Source: Streptomyces uncialis (GTDB taxonomy: Bacteria; Actinomycetota; Actinomycetes; Streptomycetales; Streptomycetaceae). Taken from it: a DNA stretch of 64,000 nucleotides. Positions 1 to 7,992 of the stretch are shown in pieces. Location: assembly GCF_001905345.1 (NCBI RefSeq), contig NZ_LFBV01000004.1, positions 496,001 to 560,000 of the forward strand, in the 5' to 3' direction. Within the stretch, counting starts at the first letter, position 1; each line of letters begins with the position of its first letter. The notes beneath the pieces are model-generated. The model was not told the origin of the DNA, did not search any database, and saw nothing but the letters and a program-made list of their open reading frames with translations. The translations under genes and the position numbers were made by a program.

Positions 1-51
1 GCACGAAGCCGTCCAGGAACGTCAGGCCCACCGCGAGCACGACGACGGGTC

Positions 52-553
52 ACGCAGTCCCCCGCGCCCTTGAGGTCTCCTGTGCTGGGCGAACTTGTTC
101 CTGTGCCGTCGCTCGTGGGTTGCGCAGTTCCCCGCGCCCCTTTGGGGGCGCCCCTTCAGGCTGTCGGTCGGGTGCGGGGTCGTCGCTTGCGGAACCCCCT
201 CCTCGCGCAGTCGCAGGACTCAGCGAAGGGGGTGGGCGGGAATCTCTGCCCGCAGACTCCGACGCCACCAGTACATCCGCTGGACGTCCGTACCGAGCGC
301 GTTGGAGCGAGGACGGAGAATCCCGACCGGCACCGACCCGAAGAACCCACCGGGAGCGCCCCAAAGGGGCGCGGGGAACTGCGCAAAAGACGAGGGCAGA
401 CCCGCACCCGACGAACAAACCCGAAGGGGCAGCATCCAGGGGCGCGAGGAACTGCGCAAAACCACCGAACGACGGCACAGGAACGAAGTGCGCCCCGCCG
501 GACAGACCTGGGAAGCGCAAGCGAAGGCGACCCGCAGGGAACTGCGCAAAACG
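52..553. repeat. Cluster of GGGGCGCGGGGAACTGCGC-type intergenic repeats
   Basis: No convincing gene is seen in 1-626. The stretch holds at least five copies of a repeat whose core is GCGCGGGGAACTGCGC: near 52-76 and 121-147 in reverse orientation, and near 361-389, 438-462 and 529-553 in forward orientation. Words such as TTGTTCCTG and GACGAGCAACG also recur in mirrored order, so the left and right halves form a long imperfect inverted repeat. Open frames across it on both strands are low-complexity products of base composition. Similar short repeats are common between Streptomyces genes. Confidence 0.75.
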
Positions 554-626
554 ACGAGCAACGGCCCAGGAACAAGTGCGCCCAGCACAGGGAACCCAGG
601 GCACCCGGGCCAGGAGGAACGGCGGA

Positions 627-1256
627 TCAGCCCTCCGCCGTCTCCCGGTCACGCCGCCCCCGGCCCCCGCGCCGGGCGTAGGCGCGTGCGGCACGGGCCC
701 GATCGCCGCACCGGGTCGAGCACCAGTGGCGGCGCCCGTGCCGCAGCAGATACCGGTCGCACGGGGCGGAGCCACAGGCGGTGAGGCGTTCCGCGTCGGG
801 ACCGGTCAGCAGATCGGCCGCGTCGGCGGCGAGCACCGCGAGCGCGTGCTCGACGAGCTGGGTGGTGGGGTGGGCGGCGGCGCGGTAGGGGCCGTGGACG
901 GGGTCCCAGTGCAGCAGGGAGGCCGCCGGAGCCCGGGTGAGGGCCTCGTTGACGGCGGCGAGGGCCCCGGTCGACGCCGGGTGGCCGCCGACCCGCGACG
1001 CGAGCAGTGAGCGGATCTCCGCGCGCAACGCCCGCAGCCGCGCGGCACACGGCTCCCGCAGGTCCGACCCGCCCGGGGCGAGGTCGCGTCCGGTCAGCCA
1101 GCCGGTGGCGTCGGCGGGGGTGGCGAGCAGGTCGAGGGCCCGGCCGCCGGGCAGCGTGACGGCGCTGTTGGCGAGGTCGAGCGCGGGATACCGGTCCGCG
1201 CCGGGCGCGGGCGCGGGTACGGGCTCGCCGGTCAGGGTCTCCTTCATCCGTCTCAT
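627..1256 (-). CDS. CGNR zinc-finger (ABATE-type) transcriptional regulator
   Basis: The product is about 209 residues with the layout of the ABATE/CGNR family. An N-terminal region begins LDLANSAV and handles an LLATPADATGWL stretch. A central helical part follows. The C-terminal CGNR-like zinc finger has Cys residues in CGSAPCDRYL and the WCSTRCGDRARAARAYAR stretch. In this copy the CGNR tetrad reads CGDR. The C-terminus is basic and probably binds DNA. An upstream ATG at 1274 is possible, but GGAGG lies inside that extension, 11 bases before the ATG at 1256, so the shorter form is preferred. It is divergent from the MBL hydrolase at 1338. Its ligand is unknown. Confidence 0.85.
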   Translation of the reverse strand: MRRMKETLTGEPVPAPAPGADRYPALDLANSAVTLPGGRALDLLATPADATGWLTGRDLAPGGSDLREPCAARLRALRAEIRSLLASRVGGHPASTGALAAVNEALTRAPAASLLHWDPVHGPYRAAAHPTTQLVEHALAVLAADAADLLTGPDAERLTACGSAPCDRYLLRHGRRHWCSTRCGDRARAARAYARRGGRGRRDRETAEG

Positions 1257-1337
1257 GTTACGGGTTGCCTCCATCCGTGAGAGACGGCTACGTTCATCAC
1301 GGATAAATCACCCCTCAACCGTGAGGTCGCCTTTCCC

Positions 1338-2171
1338 ATGGTCACATCCCGCCCGCCCGCCGAGCCGATGCCCGTCCGTGTCCTCGGCGGTCCGACCGCC
1401 CTGTTCGACCACGGCGGTCTGCGCTTCCTCACCGACCCCACCTTCGACGCGCCCGGTGAGTACCCCGTGCCGGGCGGTCCGCCCCTGGTCAAGACGGCGC
1501 CTTCGGCGGCCGGTCCGGCCGGGGTCGGCCGTGTCGACGTCGTCCTGCTGTCGCACGACGAGCACCCGGACAACCTCGACCACTCGGGCCGGAAGTTCCT
1601 CGCCGATGTGCCGCTGACCCTCACCACCCCTGGTGGCGCCCGGCGCCTGGGTGGCCGGGCCAGGGGCCTGGCCGACTGGGAACCGGTCCGGCTCGACCGG
1701 CCCGGCGGCGGCACGGTCACGGTGACGGGCGTGCCCGCCGTGCACGGCCCCGGTGAGCGCGCCGATGTCGAGCCGGTGCTCGGTGAGGTCGTCGGCTTCG
1801 TCCTGACCGGTGACGGCCTGCCCACGGTCTATGTGAGCGGCGACAACGCCTCGCTCGACCCGGTCCGGCAGGTCGCCGAACGCTTCGGCCCGGTGGACAC
1901 CGCCGTCCTGTTCGCCGGCGCCCCCCGGGTCCCCGGTCTCTTCGGCGGCGGGCTCCTCGTCCTCGACAGCGTCCGGGCCGCCGAAGCCGCCGGGATACTC
2001 GGCGCCCGCCGGGTGGTCCCGGTGCACCACGACAGCTGGTCCCACTTCACCGAGGGCCGTGACACGCTGATCGCCGCCTTCGCCGGGGCCGGACTGTCCG
2101 ACCGGCTGGACCTGGGCGAGCGACCTGGCCTGGGCGAGCGACCGGGCCTCTCCGGTCGGCCGGACCTGTAG
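1338..2171 (+). CDS. MBL-fold metallo-hydrolase (UlaG/RomA-like)
   Basis: The 277-residue product has a metallo-beta-lactamase-fold layout. An N-terminal GGPTALFDHGGLRFLTDPTFD stretch is followed by the metal-binding motif in LLSHDEHPDNLD (H-D-x-H-x-D-N). Further ligands are probably in VHGPGE, SGDNAS and VPVHHDSWSHF. It resembles the L-ascorbate-6-phosphate lactonase/RomA-like branch, so a lactone or phosphodiester substrate is possible but not shown. The last residues carry three degenerate copies of LGERPGL, a local duplication near 2109-2165. It is divergent from the CGNR regulator, which may control it. Confidence 0.85.
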   Translation: MVTSRPPAEPMPVRVLGGPTALFDHGGLRFLTDPTFDAPGEYPVPGGPPLVKTAPSAAGPAGVGRVDVVLLSHDEHPDNLDHSGRKFLADVPLTLTTPGGARRLGGRARGLADWEPVRLDRPGGGTVTVTGVPAVHGPGERADVEPVLGEVVGFVLTGDGLPTVYVSGDNASLDPVRQVAERFGPVDTAVLFAGAPRVPGLFGGGLLVLDSVRAAEAAGILGARRVVPVHHDSWSHFTEGRDTLIAAFAGAGLSDRLDLGERPGLGERPGLSGRPDL

Positions 2172-2393
2172 GGGCAGCCGCTCGACCTGGAGGACCGGAC
2201 GCCTCCGCGCGACGGGGAACGGAAGGGCCGGGCGGGTCCGGTGCCCGGCCCGCACCCCCACGGGCCGGACATTCCATGAGCGCTTGACCTCAACCAAGCT
2301 TGGCGTTCAAGACTTCACGCAGCGGCCCCCGGGAAGTCCGGGGGCCAAGGCCACCCCGGCACGGTCCGGGGTCCGAGCGGAGGAGTGGGCGGC

Positions 2394-3365
2394 ATGCGCG
2401 CGACACAGGTGATCGAGTTCGGTGACCCGCACGTCCTGGTACCGGTGCGGCTGCCCGACCCGGTGGCGGGCCCGGGCGAGGTACTGGTCGCCGTCGAGGC
2501 GGTGGACACCCTCGTCGTGGAGACCCAGATACGCGCCGGGTGGGGCCGCGACTACTTCCCGATCGCTCCGCCCTACGTCCCCGGCAGCGGCGTCGCCGGT
2601 ACCGTCCGCGCCCTCGGTGACGGTGTGGACCCGGACTGGACCGGCCGCAGGGTCGCCGCCTCCCTCGACCTGTCCGGCGGGTACGCGGAACTGGTCGCGG
2701 TCCCCGTCGGGGCGCTCACCGCCGTACCGGACCAGGTCTCCCTCACCGACGCGGCGGCCCTCGTCCACGACGGTGTGACGGCCCTCACGCTGCTGCGCGC
2801 CACGGACCTGCGGCCCGGCGAGCGAGTACTGGTCCTCGGTGCGTCCGGCGGTATGGGCACCGTGCTCGTACAGCTCGCGAAGGCGGCGGGCGCACGGGTC
2901 GTCGGCACGGCGCGCGGCGACCGCAAGATCGCACTGGTACGGGAACTGGGCGCCGACGCGGTCGTCGACGCGAGCCGTCCCGACTGGGTGGAGCAGGCCC
3001 GCGCGGCACTCGGCGGGACGGGAGCGGACGTCGTCCTGGACGGAGTGGGCGGCGCGACCGGCGCCGCCGCGTTCCCCTTGGTCGCGAACGGCGGCCGGTT
3101 CTCCGCCCACGGGGCCCCGTCGGGCGGCTTCAGCGAGGTGGACCCGGACGCCGCCGCGGCCCGCGGCATCCGCCTGTTCGGCATCGCGGACGTCCAGCTG
3201 CCCGCCGACGAGCGCGCCCGGCTCGTGGCGCGCGCCCTCGAAGAGGTGGCCAAGGGTGCCCTCCGCCCTGTGATAGGCGCCACCTTTCCCCTCGACCAGG
3301 CGGCCTCGGCGCACCGGGCGATCGAGTCCCGCGAACTCCTGGGCAAGGCGGTGATCACCGTGTGA
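2394..3365 (+). CDS. Zinc-binding-dehydrogenase-family NADPH:quinone oxidoreductase
   Basis: The 323-residue product is a medium-chain dehydrogenase/reductase of the quinone oxidoreductase type. The N-terminal GroES-like part includes PDPVAGPGEVLVAVEAVD and PYVPGSGVAGTV. A Rossmann domain follows with the nucleotide-binding sequence VLGASGGMGTVLVQLAKAAGARVVG and a C-terminal LDQAASAHRAIESRELLGKAVI segment typical of the family. No structural zinc cysteine cluster is seen. The ATG at 2394 is chosen over the in-frame GTG at 2385 because AGGAG at 2381-2385 is correctly spaced. It probably reduces quinones or enones with NADPH; the true substrate is unknown. Confidence 0.9.
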   Translation: MRATQVIEFGDPHVLVPVRLPDPVAGPGEVLVAVEAVDTLVVETQIRAGWGRDYFPIAPPYVPGSGVAGTVRALGDGVDPDWTGRRVAASLDLSGGYAELVAVPVGALTAVPDQVSLTDAAALVHDGVTALTLLRATDLRPGERVLVLGASGGMGTVLVQLAKAAGARVVGTARGDRKIALVRELGADAVVDASRPDWVEQARAALGGTGADVVLDGVGGATGAAAFPLVANGGRFSAHGAPSGGFSEVDPDAAAARGIRLFGIADVQLPADERARLVARALEEVAKGALRPVIGATFPLDQAASAHRAIESRELLGKAVITV

Positions 3366-3698
3366 CAGGGCCGCGACCGCGCGGGCGGAAGGCGGCGAAG
3401 GGGGCCGTCGTACACGAAAGGGACGTCGGACGATCGTTTCGGCGTCAGCCCGCTGATGACCGTCGTGGAGAGCAAATCCGGCCGCTGAGCTGGGCGGGAA
3501 CGCGCTCTGCTGCTGCGCCGTGTAGCCAGGCGATCGCGGATCGGCTAACTTTCTCGTCAGTAGTCGTGGTTCGAAGTCAGCGCCCGCGGTTCGCCCGTGG
3601 GCGCTGTGCTGTGCAGCAGTGCCCGAGGACCAGGGCGATCACCTCACCCCAGGGGCATTGACAAGCCAGTGCCCCGCAACCCTGGACAAGGGGACAAT
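3366..3698. other. Intergenic leader region before the cold-shock gene
   Basis: These 333 bases lack a supported gene. A hairpin lies at 3578-3606: CAGCGCCC pairs with GGGCGCTG and the stem is extended by four more pairs, one of them a wobble, around a TTCGC loop. It lies about 90 bases before the cold-shock start codon, so it would sit in the leader if transcription starts upstream. Long structured leaders are known to control cold-shock mRNAs; that role here is inferred. Confidence 0.4.
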
Positions 3699-3902
3699 AT
3701 GGCCACCGGTTCCGTTAAGTGGTTCAACGCCGAAAAGGGCTTCGGCTTCATCGCCCAGGACGGCGGCGGCCCGGACGTCTTCGTCCACTACTCCGCCATC
3801 AACGCTGCCGGCTTCCGGTCGCTGGAGGAGAACCAGCAGGTCAGCTACGACGTCACCCAGGGCCCGAAGGGTCCGCAGGCGGAGAACGTCGTACCGGTCT
3901 GA
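3699..3902 (+). CDS. Cold-shock protein (CspA family)
   Basis: The 67-residue product is a single cold-shock domain. It begins MATGSVKWFNAEKGFGFI and includes the nucleic-acid-binding RNP1 (KGFGFI) and RNP2 (VFVHYSAI) motifs, then ends in a conserved QGPKGPQAENVVPV tail. These small OB-fold proteins bind single-stranded RNA or DNA and act as RNA chaperones during cold or growth transitions. The ATG is preceded by AAGGGGACA, a usable ribosome site. Its length is typical of actinomycete members. A strong hairpin follows ten bases after the stop. Confidence 0.97.
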   Translation: MATGSVKWFNAEKGFGFIAQDGGGPDVFVHYSAINAAGFRSLEENQQVSYDVTQGPKGPQAENVVPV

Positions 3903-3911
3903 TCTGATGCC

Positions 3912-3945
3912 GTGCCGTCCCGCACCCACCGGTGCGGGGCGGCAC
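3912..3945 (+). terminator. Hairpin terminator after the cold-shock gene
   Basis: A 15-pair stem (one G-T pair) with a four-base loop starts ten bases after the stop codon. The arms run 3912-3926 and 3931-3945. There is no long T tract, as is usual for Streptomyces terminators. Confidence 0.8.
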
Positions 3946-4018
3946 GCACCCGTCGGCCTTCCGGCGGAGGTGCCCACGGCGGGGGAGCGTTCCCCGCCCG
4001 CAGGGGCACCGGCACACC

Positions 4019-4040
4019 GCCCGGGTCCGAGGACCCGGGC
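4019..4040. terminator. Perfect short palindrome between convergent genes
   Basis: The arms GCCCGGGTCC and GGACCCGGGC are separated by only GA. The element lies between the convergent cold-shock and dfrA genes and may act as a bidirectional terminator. Confidence 0.55.
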
Positions 4041-4069
4041 TTTCCGCGATCGGACGCGGGCGCTCCAGG

Positions 4070-4111
4070 ACCGGACGTGGGCTTCCCGGGACCGGACGTG
4101 GGCTTCCCGCG
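4070..4111. repeat. Tandem 21-bp duplication
   Basis: The word ACCGGACGTGGGCTTCCCG occurs at 4070-4088 and again at 4091-4109. It lies in the non-coding gap between the cold-shock gene and dfrA. No function is apparent. Confidence 0.7.
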
Positions 4112-4159
4112 ATCAGGACCGCCGTCGGCCCTCGCCGACCGTGCCGGGCGGACCCCTGG

Positions 4160-4663
4160 TCAGCGGATGTACTCGCGGATGCGGTAGCGCGGCCCCGACG
4201 TCGAGGACAGCCAGCCCGTGTCCTGTGCGACCCGCCACGCCGGGTCCGGCACCGGGGCGTAGGTGTCCCCCTTCACCGGCGAGTCGATCTCGGTCACCGA
4301 GAGCCTTGTCGCATGGCCCAGAGCGGCCCGGTAGATCTCCCCGCCCCCGATCACCCACACCGTGTCAGGGGCCGTCCCGTCCAGCGGCTCGGCCGCGCGT
4401 TCCAGCGCCTCCACGACGGACCCGGCGCGCTCGGCGCCCCGGGCCGTCCATCCCGGATCACGGGTCGCCACGACATTGCGCCGGCCGGGCAGCGGGCGGA
4501 ACCGCGGCGGCAGCGAATCCCAGGTCCTGCGCCCCATCACCACGGGACGGCCGAGGGTGGTCGCCTTGAAATGCGCCATGTCCTCGGGCACCCGCCACGG
4601 GATCGTGTTGTCCGCGCCGATCACCCCGTCGACGGTCTGCGCCCAGATCAGTCCGACGTTCAC
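4160..4663 (-). CDS. folA: Dihydrofolate reductase
   Basis: The 167-residue product reduces dihydrofolate to tetrahydrofolate with NADPH. It restores the cofactor consumed by the thymidylate synthase encoded just upstream. Family signatures include IWAQTVDGVIG at the N-terminus, IPWRVPEDMAHFK with the catalytic acid D28, GRPVVMGRRTWDSLP, and the nucleotide-binding VWVIGGGEIY. The GTG start at 4663 overlaps the thyA stop as GTGA, which implies translational coupling. Length is normal for the family. A long open frame continues upstream in the same frame, but it is a shadow of thyA. Confidence 0.95.
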   Translation of the reverse strand: MNVGLIWAQTVDGVIGADNTIPWRVPEDMAHFKATTLGRPVVMGRRTWDSLPPRFRPLPGRRNVVATRDPGWTARGAERAGSVVEALERAAEPLDGTAPDTVWVIGGGEIYRAALGHATRLSVTEIDSPVKGDTYAPVPDPAWRVAQDTGWLSSTSGPRYRIREYIR

Positions 4664-5457
4664 ACCGCCACCGGGGCCTTGATGGCCGGGTGGTGCCGGT
4701 AGTCGAGCACCTCCACATCGGCGTACGTGTGGTCGAAGAGCGAGTCCGCCGGACGCAGCCGCAGCGCCGGGAAGTCGAACGGGGTGCGCGACAGCTGCTC
4801 CGTCACCTGCTCGACGTGGTTGTCGTAGATATGGCAGTCGCCGCCGGTCCAGATGAAGTCGCCCGGTTCGAGGCCGGTCTGCCGCGCCACCATGTGCGTG
4901 AGCAGGGCGTAACTGGCGATGTTGAACGGAACGCCGAGGAACAGGTCCGCGCTGCGCTGGTACAGCTGGCAGGAGAGCTTGCCGTCGGCGACATGGAACT
5001 GGAAGAAGGCGTGACACGGCGCGAGCGCCATCCTGTCCAGCTCGGCGACGTTCCACGCGGAGACGATCATCCGGCGGGAGTCCGGATCGCGGCGCAGTGT
5101 GTCCAGGACCTCGGTGATCTGGTCGATGTGCCTGCCGTCCGGCGTGGGCCAGGAGCGCCACTGGGCGCCGTAGACCGGGCCGAGCTCGCCGTCCGGTCCG
5201 GCCCATTCGTCCCAGATGGTGACGCCGTGCTCACGGAGCCAGCCGACGTTCGTCTCGCCGCGGAGGAACCACAGCAGTTCGTACACGATGGACCGCAGAT
5301 GCACCTTCTTGGTGGTGATCAGCGGGAATCCCCGCGAGAGGTCGTAACGCAGCTGGTGTCCGAAGACACTTCGGGTGCCGGTGCCCGTCCGGTCGGATTT
5401 GGGGGTCCCGGAGGTGAGCACCAGCCGCAACAGGTCTTCGTACTGGGTGTCGGCCAC
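4660..5457 (-). CDS. thyA: Thymidylate synthase (ThyA)
   Basis: The 265-residue product methylates dUMP to dTMP using methylenetetrahydrofolate. The active-site cysteine is C148 in LAPCHAFFQF. Other conserved parts are GFPLITTKKVHLRSI, the ELLWFLRGETN loop, DRMALAPCH, SCQLYQRSADLFLGVPFNIASYALLTHM and the C-terminal HHPAIKAPVAV, whose terminal valine closes the active site in the family. It heads a two-gene operon with folA. Many actinomycetes also carry ThyX; none is seen in this window. Confidence 0.97.
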   Translation of the reverse strand: MADTQYEDLLRLVLTSGTPKSDRTGTGTRSVFGHQLRYDLSRGFPLITTKKVHLRSIVYELLWFLRGETNVGWLREHGVTIWDEWAGPDGELGPVYGAQWRSWPTPDGRHIDQITEVLDTLRRDPDSRRMIVSAWNVAELDRMALAPCHAFFQFHVADGKLSCQLYQRSADLFLGVPFNIASYALLTHMVARQTGLEPGDFIWTGGDCHIYDNHVEQVTEQLSRTPFDFPALRLRPADSLFDHTYADVEVLDYRHHPAIKAPVAV

Positions 5458-5671
5458 AGGCGTCGATTCTACGGGCCACCGACGGGCACGTTCGACGGCG
5501 ACGGCTCGCCCCGCGCGGCCGGCCGTCCGGGTACCGGGGTGCGGCGCCGGCCCCGGCGGTGAACTCCGCCCGGAACGCGGCCGATTGGTCCGTGGGGTCG
5601 GGGAGGCCGTATGAGTGCTTCCGGACTTTACTGCGTAGCATTAGTACACGAGTTCAAAGGGCCAAATTCCT

Positions 5672-5697
5672 TCTCCTGCGAGGAGAGTGTGTCTAAC
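5672..5697 (+). promoter_or_regulatory. Candidate promoter and dyad before the Crp-like gene
   Basis: A 15-base dyad, CTCCT-GCG-AGGAG with flanking T/A, lies at 5672-5686. It is followed by TAACAT at 5692-5697, a good -10 match only eight bases before the ATG. A leaderless or short-leader transcript controlled at the dyad is inferred. Confidence 0.35.
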
Positions 5698-5705
5698 ATA
5701 TTCGC

Positions 5706-6362
5706 ATGAGCGAACAATATGTCGGCTCGGCGCGAGCCTTGCGGGATCTGTTGCCGGCGGAGGCGTGGGACGGGCTGACCCGTTACCCGTCCCGGACCTA
5801 CGCGGCCGACCTGACCCTGTTGCGGCAGGGGACCGAGGGCACCCATGTGCTCGCCCTGACCGGTGGGATGGTGAAGGTGGTCCGCACGGACCGCGACGGT
5901 CGGCAGCGACTGCTCGCCTTCCGCGGGCCGGGGGAGATCCTGGGCGAGATGGCACTCCAGGACGGCGGCCGACGGCTCGCCGATGTGCGGACGATGAGCG
6001 GATGCACGGCATCCGTGGTGCCCGCCGAGGACTTCCACCGCCTCGTTCTCCGGCACCGACTGGCGTATCCCCTCGCCCGGCTGGCCTCCAGCCGGTTGCG
6101 GGAGCAGACCGAGGTGGGCGACGGTTCCGTGCACGAACGCCTGGCCATGGCGCTGCTCCGGCTGGTCGAGGTCTCCGGGGGGACGCGTTCCTTCTCCCTC
6201 ACGCGGGAGGAGCTGGCCCAGCACATCGGGGTCGGCCGCAACTCCGTCAGCAAGGCGCTGGCGCGCCTCGGTCCGGACCGCGTGCACGCCACGAAGAGCC
6301 GTATCGACGTGATCAGCGTGGAAGGTCTGCGGTCCGCGCTCGCCGGCTTCATCGGCGTGTGA
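5706..6362 (+). CDS. Crp/Fnr-family transcriptional regulator
   Basis: The 218-residue product has a cyclic-nucleotide-binding beta barrel at about 25-115. Its phosphate-binding-cassette-like sequence is GEILGEMAL followed by GGRRLADVRT. A dimer helix leads to a winged helix-turn-helix at about 164-188 (LTREELAQHIGVGRNSVSKALARL). No iron-sulfur cysteine cluster is visible, so cyclic nucleotide or another small ligand is likelier than an Fnr cluster. A perfect dyad, GTGAC-N4-GTCAC, lies just downstream at 6370-6383, before the cyclase-like gene. That suggests this protein controls the next operon and may sense its product. Confidence 0.92.
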   Translation: MSEQYVGSARALRDLLPAEAWDGLTRYPSRTYAADLTLLRQGTEGTHVLALTGGMVKVVRTDRDGRQRLLAFRGPGEILGEMALQDGGRRLADVRTMSGCTASVVPAEDFHRLVLRHRLAYPLARLASSRLREQTEVGDGSVHERLAMALLRLVEVSGGTRSFSLTREELAQHIGVGRNSVSKALARLGPDRVHATKSRIDVISVEGLRSALAGFIGV

Positions 6363-6369
6363 CGGTGAT

Positions 6370-6383
6370 GTGACTCACGTCAC
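6370..6383. promoter_or_regulatory. Candidate Crp/Fnr-type operator
   Basis: The sequence GTGAC-TCAC-GTCAC is a perfect dyad of the type bound by Crp-family regulators. It lies eight bases after the stop of a Crp/Fnr-family gene and about 126 bases before the ATG of the cyclase-like gene. Confidence 0.5.
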
Positions 6384-6509
6384 GGGCTGTCCGCACCCGT
6401 GGAGCGGAGCGTCCGCGCCCGCGCTGTGAAGCTCCAGTGGCACGACCATCCGGACGGACACGTCCCTGTCCGGCCCCTGCCGGGCAGGGCTTCACGGAGG
6501 AGTTGCCCC

Positions 6510-7388
6510 ATGCGCGAGCACATCGGTGAATTGCCCCGGGGGAGCGCGGCGCCCTTCACCCGCAGCCGCCTCCTGCCCCCCTACCGGGGTGTCCTGGCCG
6601 TGGACGCCAAAGGCTTCACGGGACATCCCGCCATCGAGCACGAGGCCATCAGCCGTGCCGTCCCGGAACTCCTCAAGGCCGCCCTGACCCGGGCGGGTCT
6701 CCAGGAACTCTGGGACGACCGGGCGTTCCCCAACTCGACCGGCGACGGGTACGTGTTCGGGTTCGACACCGCGCTGATGCCCTTCGTCATCCATCCCCTG
6801 CTGCTCGTCCTCCAGGACGTGCTCACCGACTTCAACGTGCTGTCCCACGGAGTGGTGCCCATCAGGCTCCGGGTCAGCCTGAACGTCGGCCCGCTGCCGG
6901 ACACCGGCGACGAGTTCGGCGGCAACGGGACAGTACGCAACGACACGCACCGGCTGCTCGACTCCCGCCCCGTCAAAGCGGTGCTCGCCTCCCACAAGGA
7001 GAACATCACGCACGTCGCGGCCATCCTCTCGGACCGCTGCTACGAGGACGCCGTCGCCGGTGGGTACACAGGGCGTCACCCCGACCACTTCGTGGAGGTC
7101 GCCGCGACGGTGGACGGCAAGCCCTTCTCCCAGCGGGCCTGGGTCTACGTACCCCAGCCGTCCGGGCCGCTGCACGAAGAGGCCCCGGACGGCGACGAGG
7201 CCGAGGCCCGCGAGGGCACCCGGCCGCCGGGGGGCGCCGGACCGCGCGGCCCCCGCGTGCGGAACAGCGCTCCCCGTGGCGCCATCAACACCGGTACGGT
7301 CCACGGCGGTCAGAGCGTGAGCAACCATCACGTCGCCGGGGACCACGTCGAGGGGACCACGGCCGACATCGTCCGGGGTCAGGGCTGA
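6510..7388 (+). CDS. Class III nucleotide-cyclase-like protein with C-terminal NTG motif
   Basis: The 292-residue product has a class III adenylyl/guanylyl-cyclase-like domain at about 26-215. The two metal-binding aspartates appear as D32 in AVDAKGF and D79 in STGDGY. PIRLRVSLNVGPLP matches the RVGI-x-x-G strand. VRNDTHRLL keeps the Asn and Arg spaced N-x3-R, which stabilise the transition state in active cyclases. A low-complexity acidic linker leads to GAINTGTVHGGQ at 257-268, a motif repeated in the next two genes. ATG 6510 is chosen because ACGGAGGAG precedes it. Catalytic activity is likely but unproven. The C-terminal motif may mediate assembly with the NTPase. Confidence 0.75.
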   Translation: MREHIGELPRGSAAPFTRSRLLPPYRGVLAVDAKGFTGHPAIEHEAISRAVPELLKAALTRAGLQELWDDRAFPNSTGDGYVFGFDTALMPFVIHPLLLVLQDVLTDFNVLSHGVVPIRLRVSLNVGPLPDTGDEFGGNGTVRNDTHRLLDSRPVKAVLASHKENITHVAAILSDRCYEDAVAGGYTGRHPDHFVEVAATVDGKPFSQRAWVYVPQPSGPLHEEAPDGDEAEAREGTRPPGGAGPRGPRVRNSAPRGAINTGTVHGGQSVSNHHVAGDHVEGTTADIVRGQG

Positions 7389-7707
7389 CGGACCGGAGCG
7401 GGACGAGTTCCCCGCGTCCCGCGGCGACCCCGTGCGCGGTCGACCGGATATCCGCATGCGGACGCCAGGTATCCGATGTGGCGTACGGAGCGCGGGAGAT
7501 GTGCGAACAAGTGGACTGGCGTGTTGCCTCGGAGTGGCACGCCCGTCCTTTCGCGCGCTGATTTACGTGCCGTCCGCGCATGTGACCGCAGACACCTTCC
7601 GTACGCACCACGGAAGCGGACGGGCACCCGGGAATCCGCGAATCTCAAGTCGTCGGGAAACAGCGCATGAGCAATCCCCGGCCAACCGAACGCTTCGAAA
7701 GGACGAC
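7389..7707. other. Intergenic gap before the small NTG-motif protein
   Basis: These 319 bases show no supported gene, terminator or tRNA. The sequence is less GC-rich than its surroundings. It ends with GAAAGGACG, the ribosome site of the 7708 gene. A promoter for the downstream operon could lie here, but no clear hexamer pair was recognised. Confidence 0.4.
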
Positions 7708-7992
7708 ATGCGAGAAGCGGAAGCGCCCCAGGCGGACGAGGTCATCACCTTGCACCAGCACAAGCATCAGCCCCGGAACCACCGCCCCCGGGCGGCGGCG
7801 GCGTCGGCGTCGGAGGAGGTGACCGACCACCGGGAGACGCGGGACGGCGTCGAAGCGGCCGAACCCGTGCCGACCACGGTGCTGAACGCCGAGCGGGGAA
7901 TCATCAACACCGGCACCGTCCACGGCGGTCAGCACGTCACGACCGTCGAATTCCCCGGTCACCGTGCCGCCGGAGCCGGTCATGATCTCTGA
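7708..7992 (+). CDS. Small protein carrying the shared NTG motif
   Basis: The 94-residue product has a polar, histidine-rich and probably disordered N-terminal two thirds. It then carries GIINTGTVHGGQ at 64-75, identical in ten of twelve positions to the motif ending the cyclase-like protein. No enzymatic domain is visible. The ATG at 7708 follows AAAGGACG; upstream in-frame codons read through non-coding sequence. The end overlaps the start of the NTPase gene by 11 bases, so the two are probably made together. It could be an adaptor, a template or a decoy for motif-driven assembly. That is inference from architecture only. Confidence 0.7.
   Translation: MREAEAPQADEVITLHQHKHQPRNHRPRAAAASASEEVTDHRETRDGVEAAEPVPTTVLNAERGIINTGTVHGGQHVTTVEFPGHRAAGAGHDL

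Noticed and set aside
1..49. Possible start of a hydrophobic protein reading off the left edge on the minus strand (VLAVGLTFLDGFV)
   Set aside because: Only about 15 codons, with no ribosome site or start codon that can be verified.
3563..3585. GGTTCGAAGTC, resembling a tRNA T-arm
   Set aside because: No acceptor or anticodon stems fit around it.
4663..5206. Extended 348-codon form of dihydrofolate reductase
   Set aside because: The extra N-terminus lies over thyA in another frame. The GTG at 4663 gives a normal-length enzyme.
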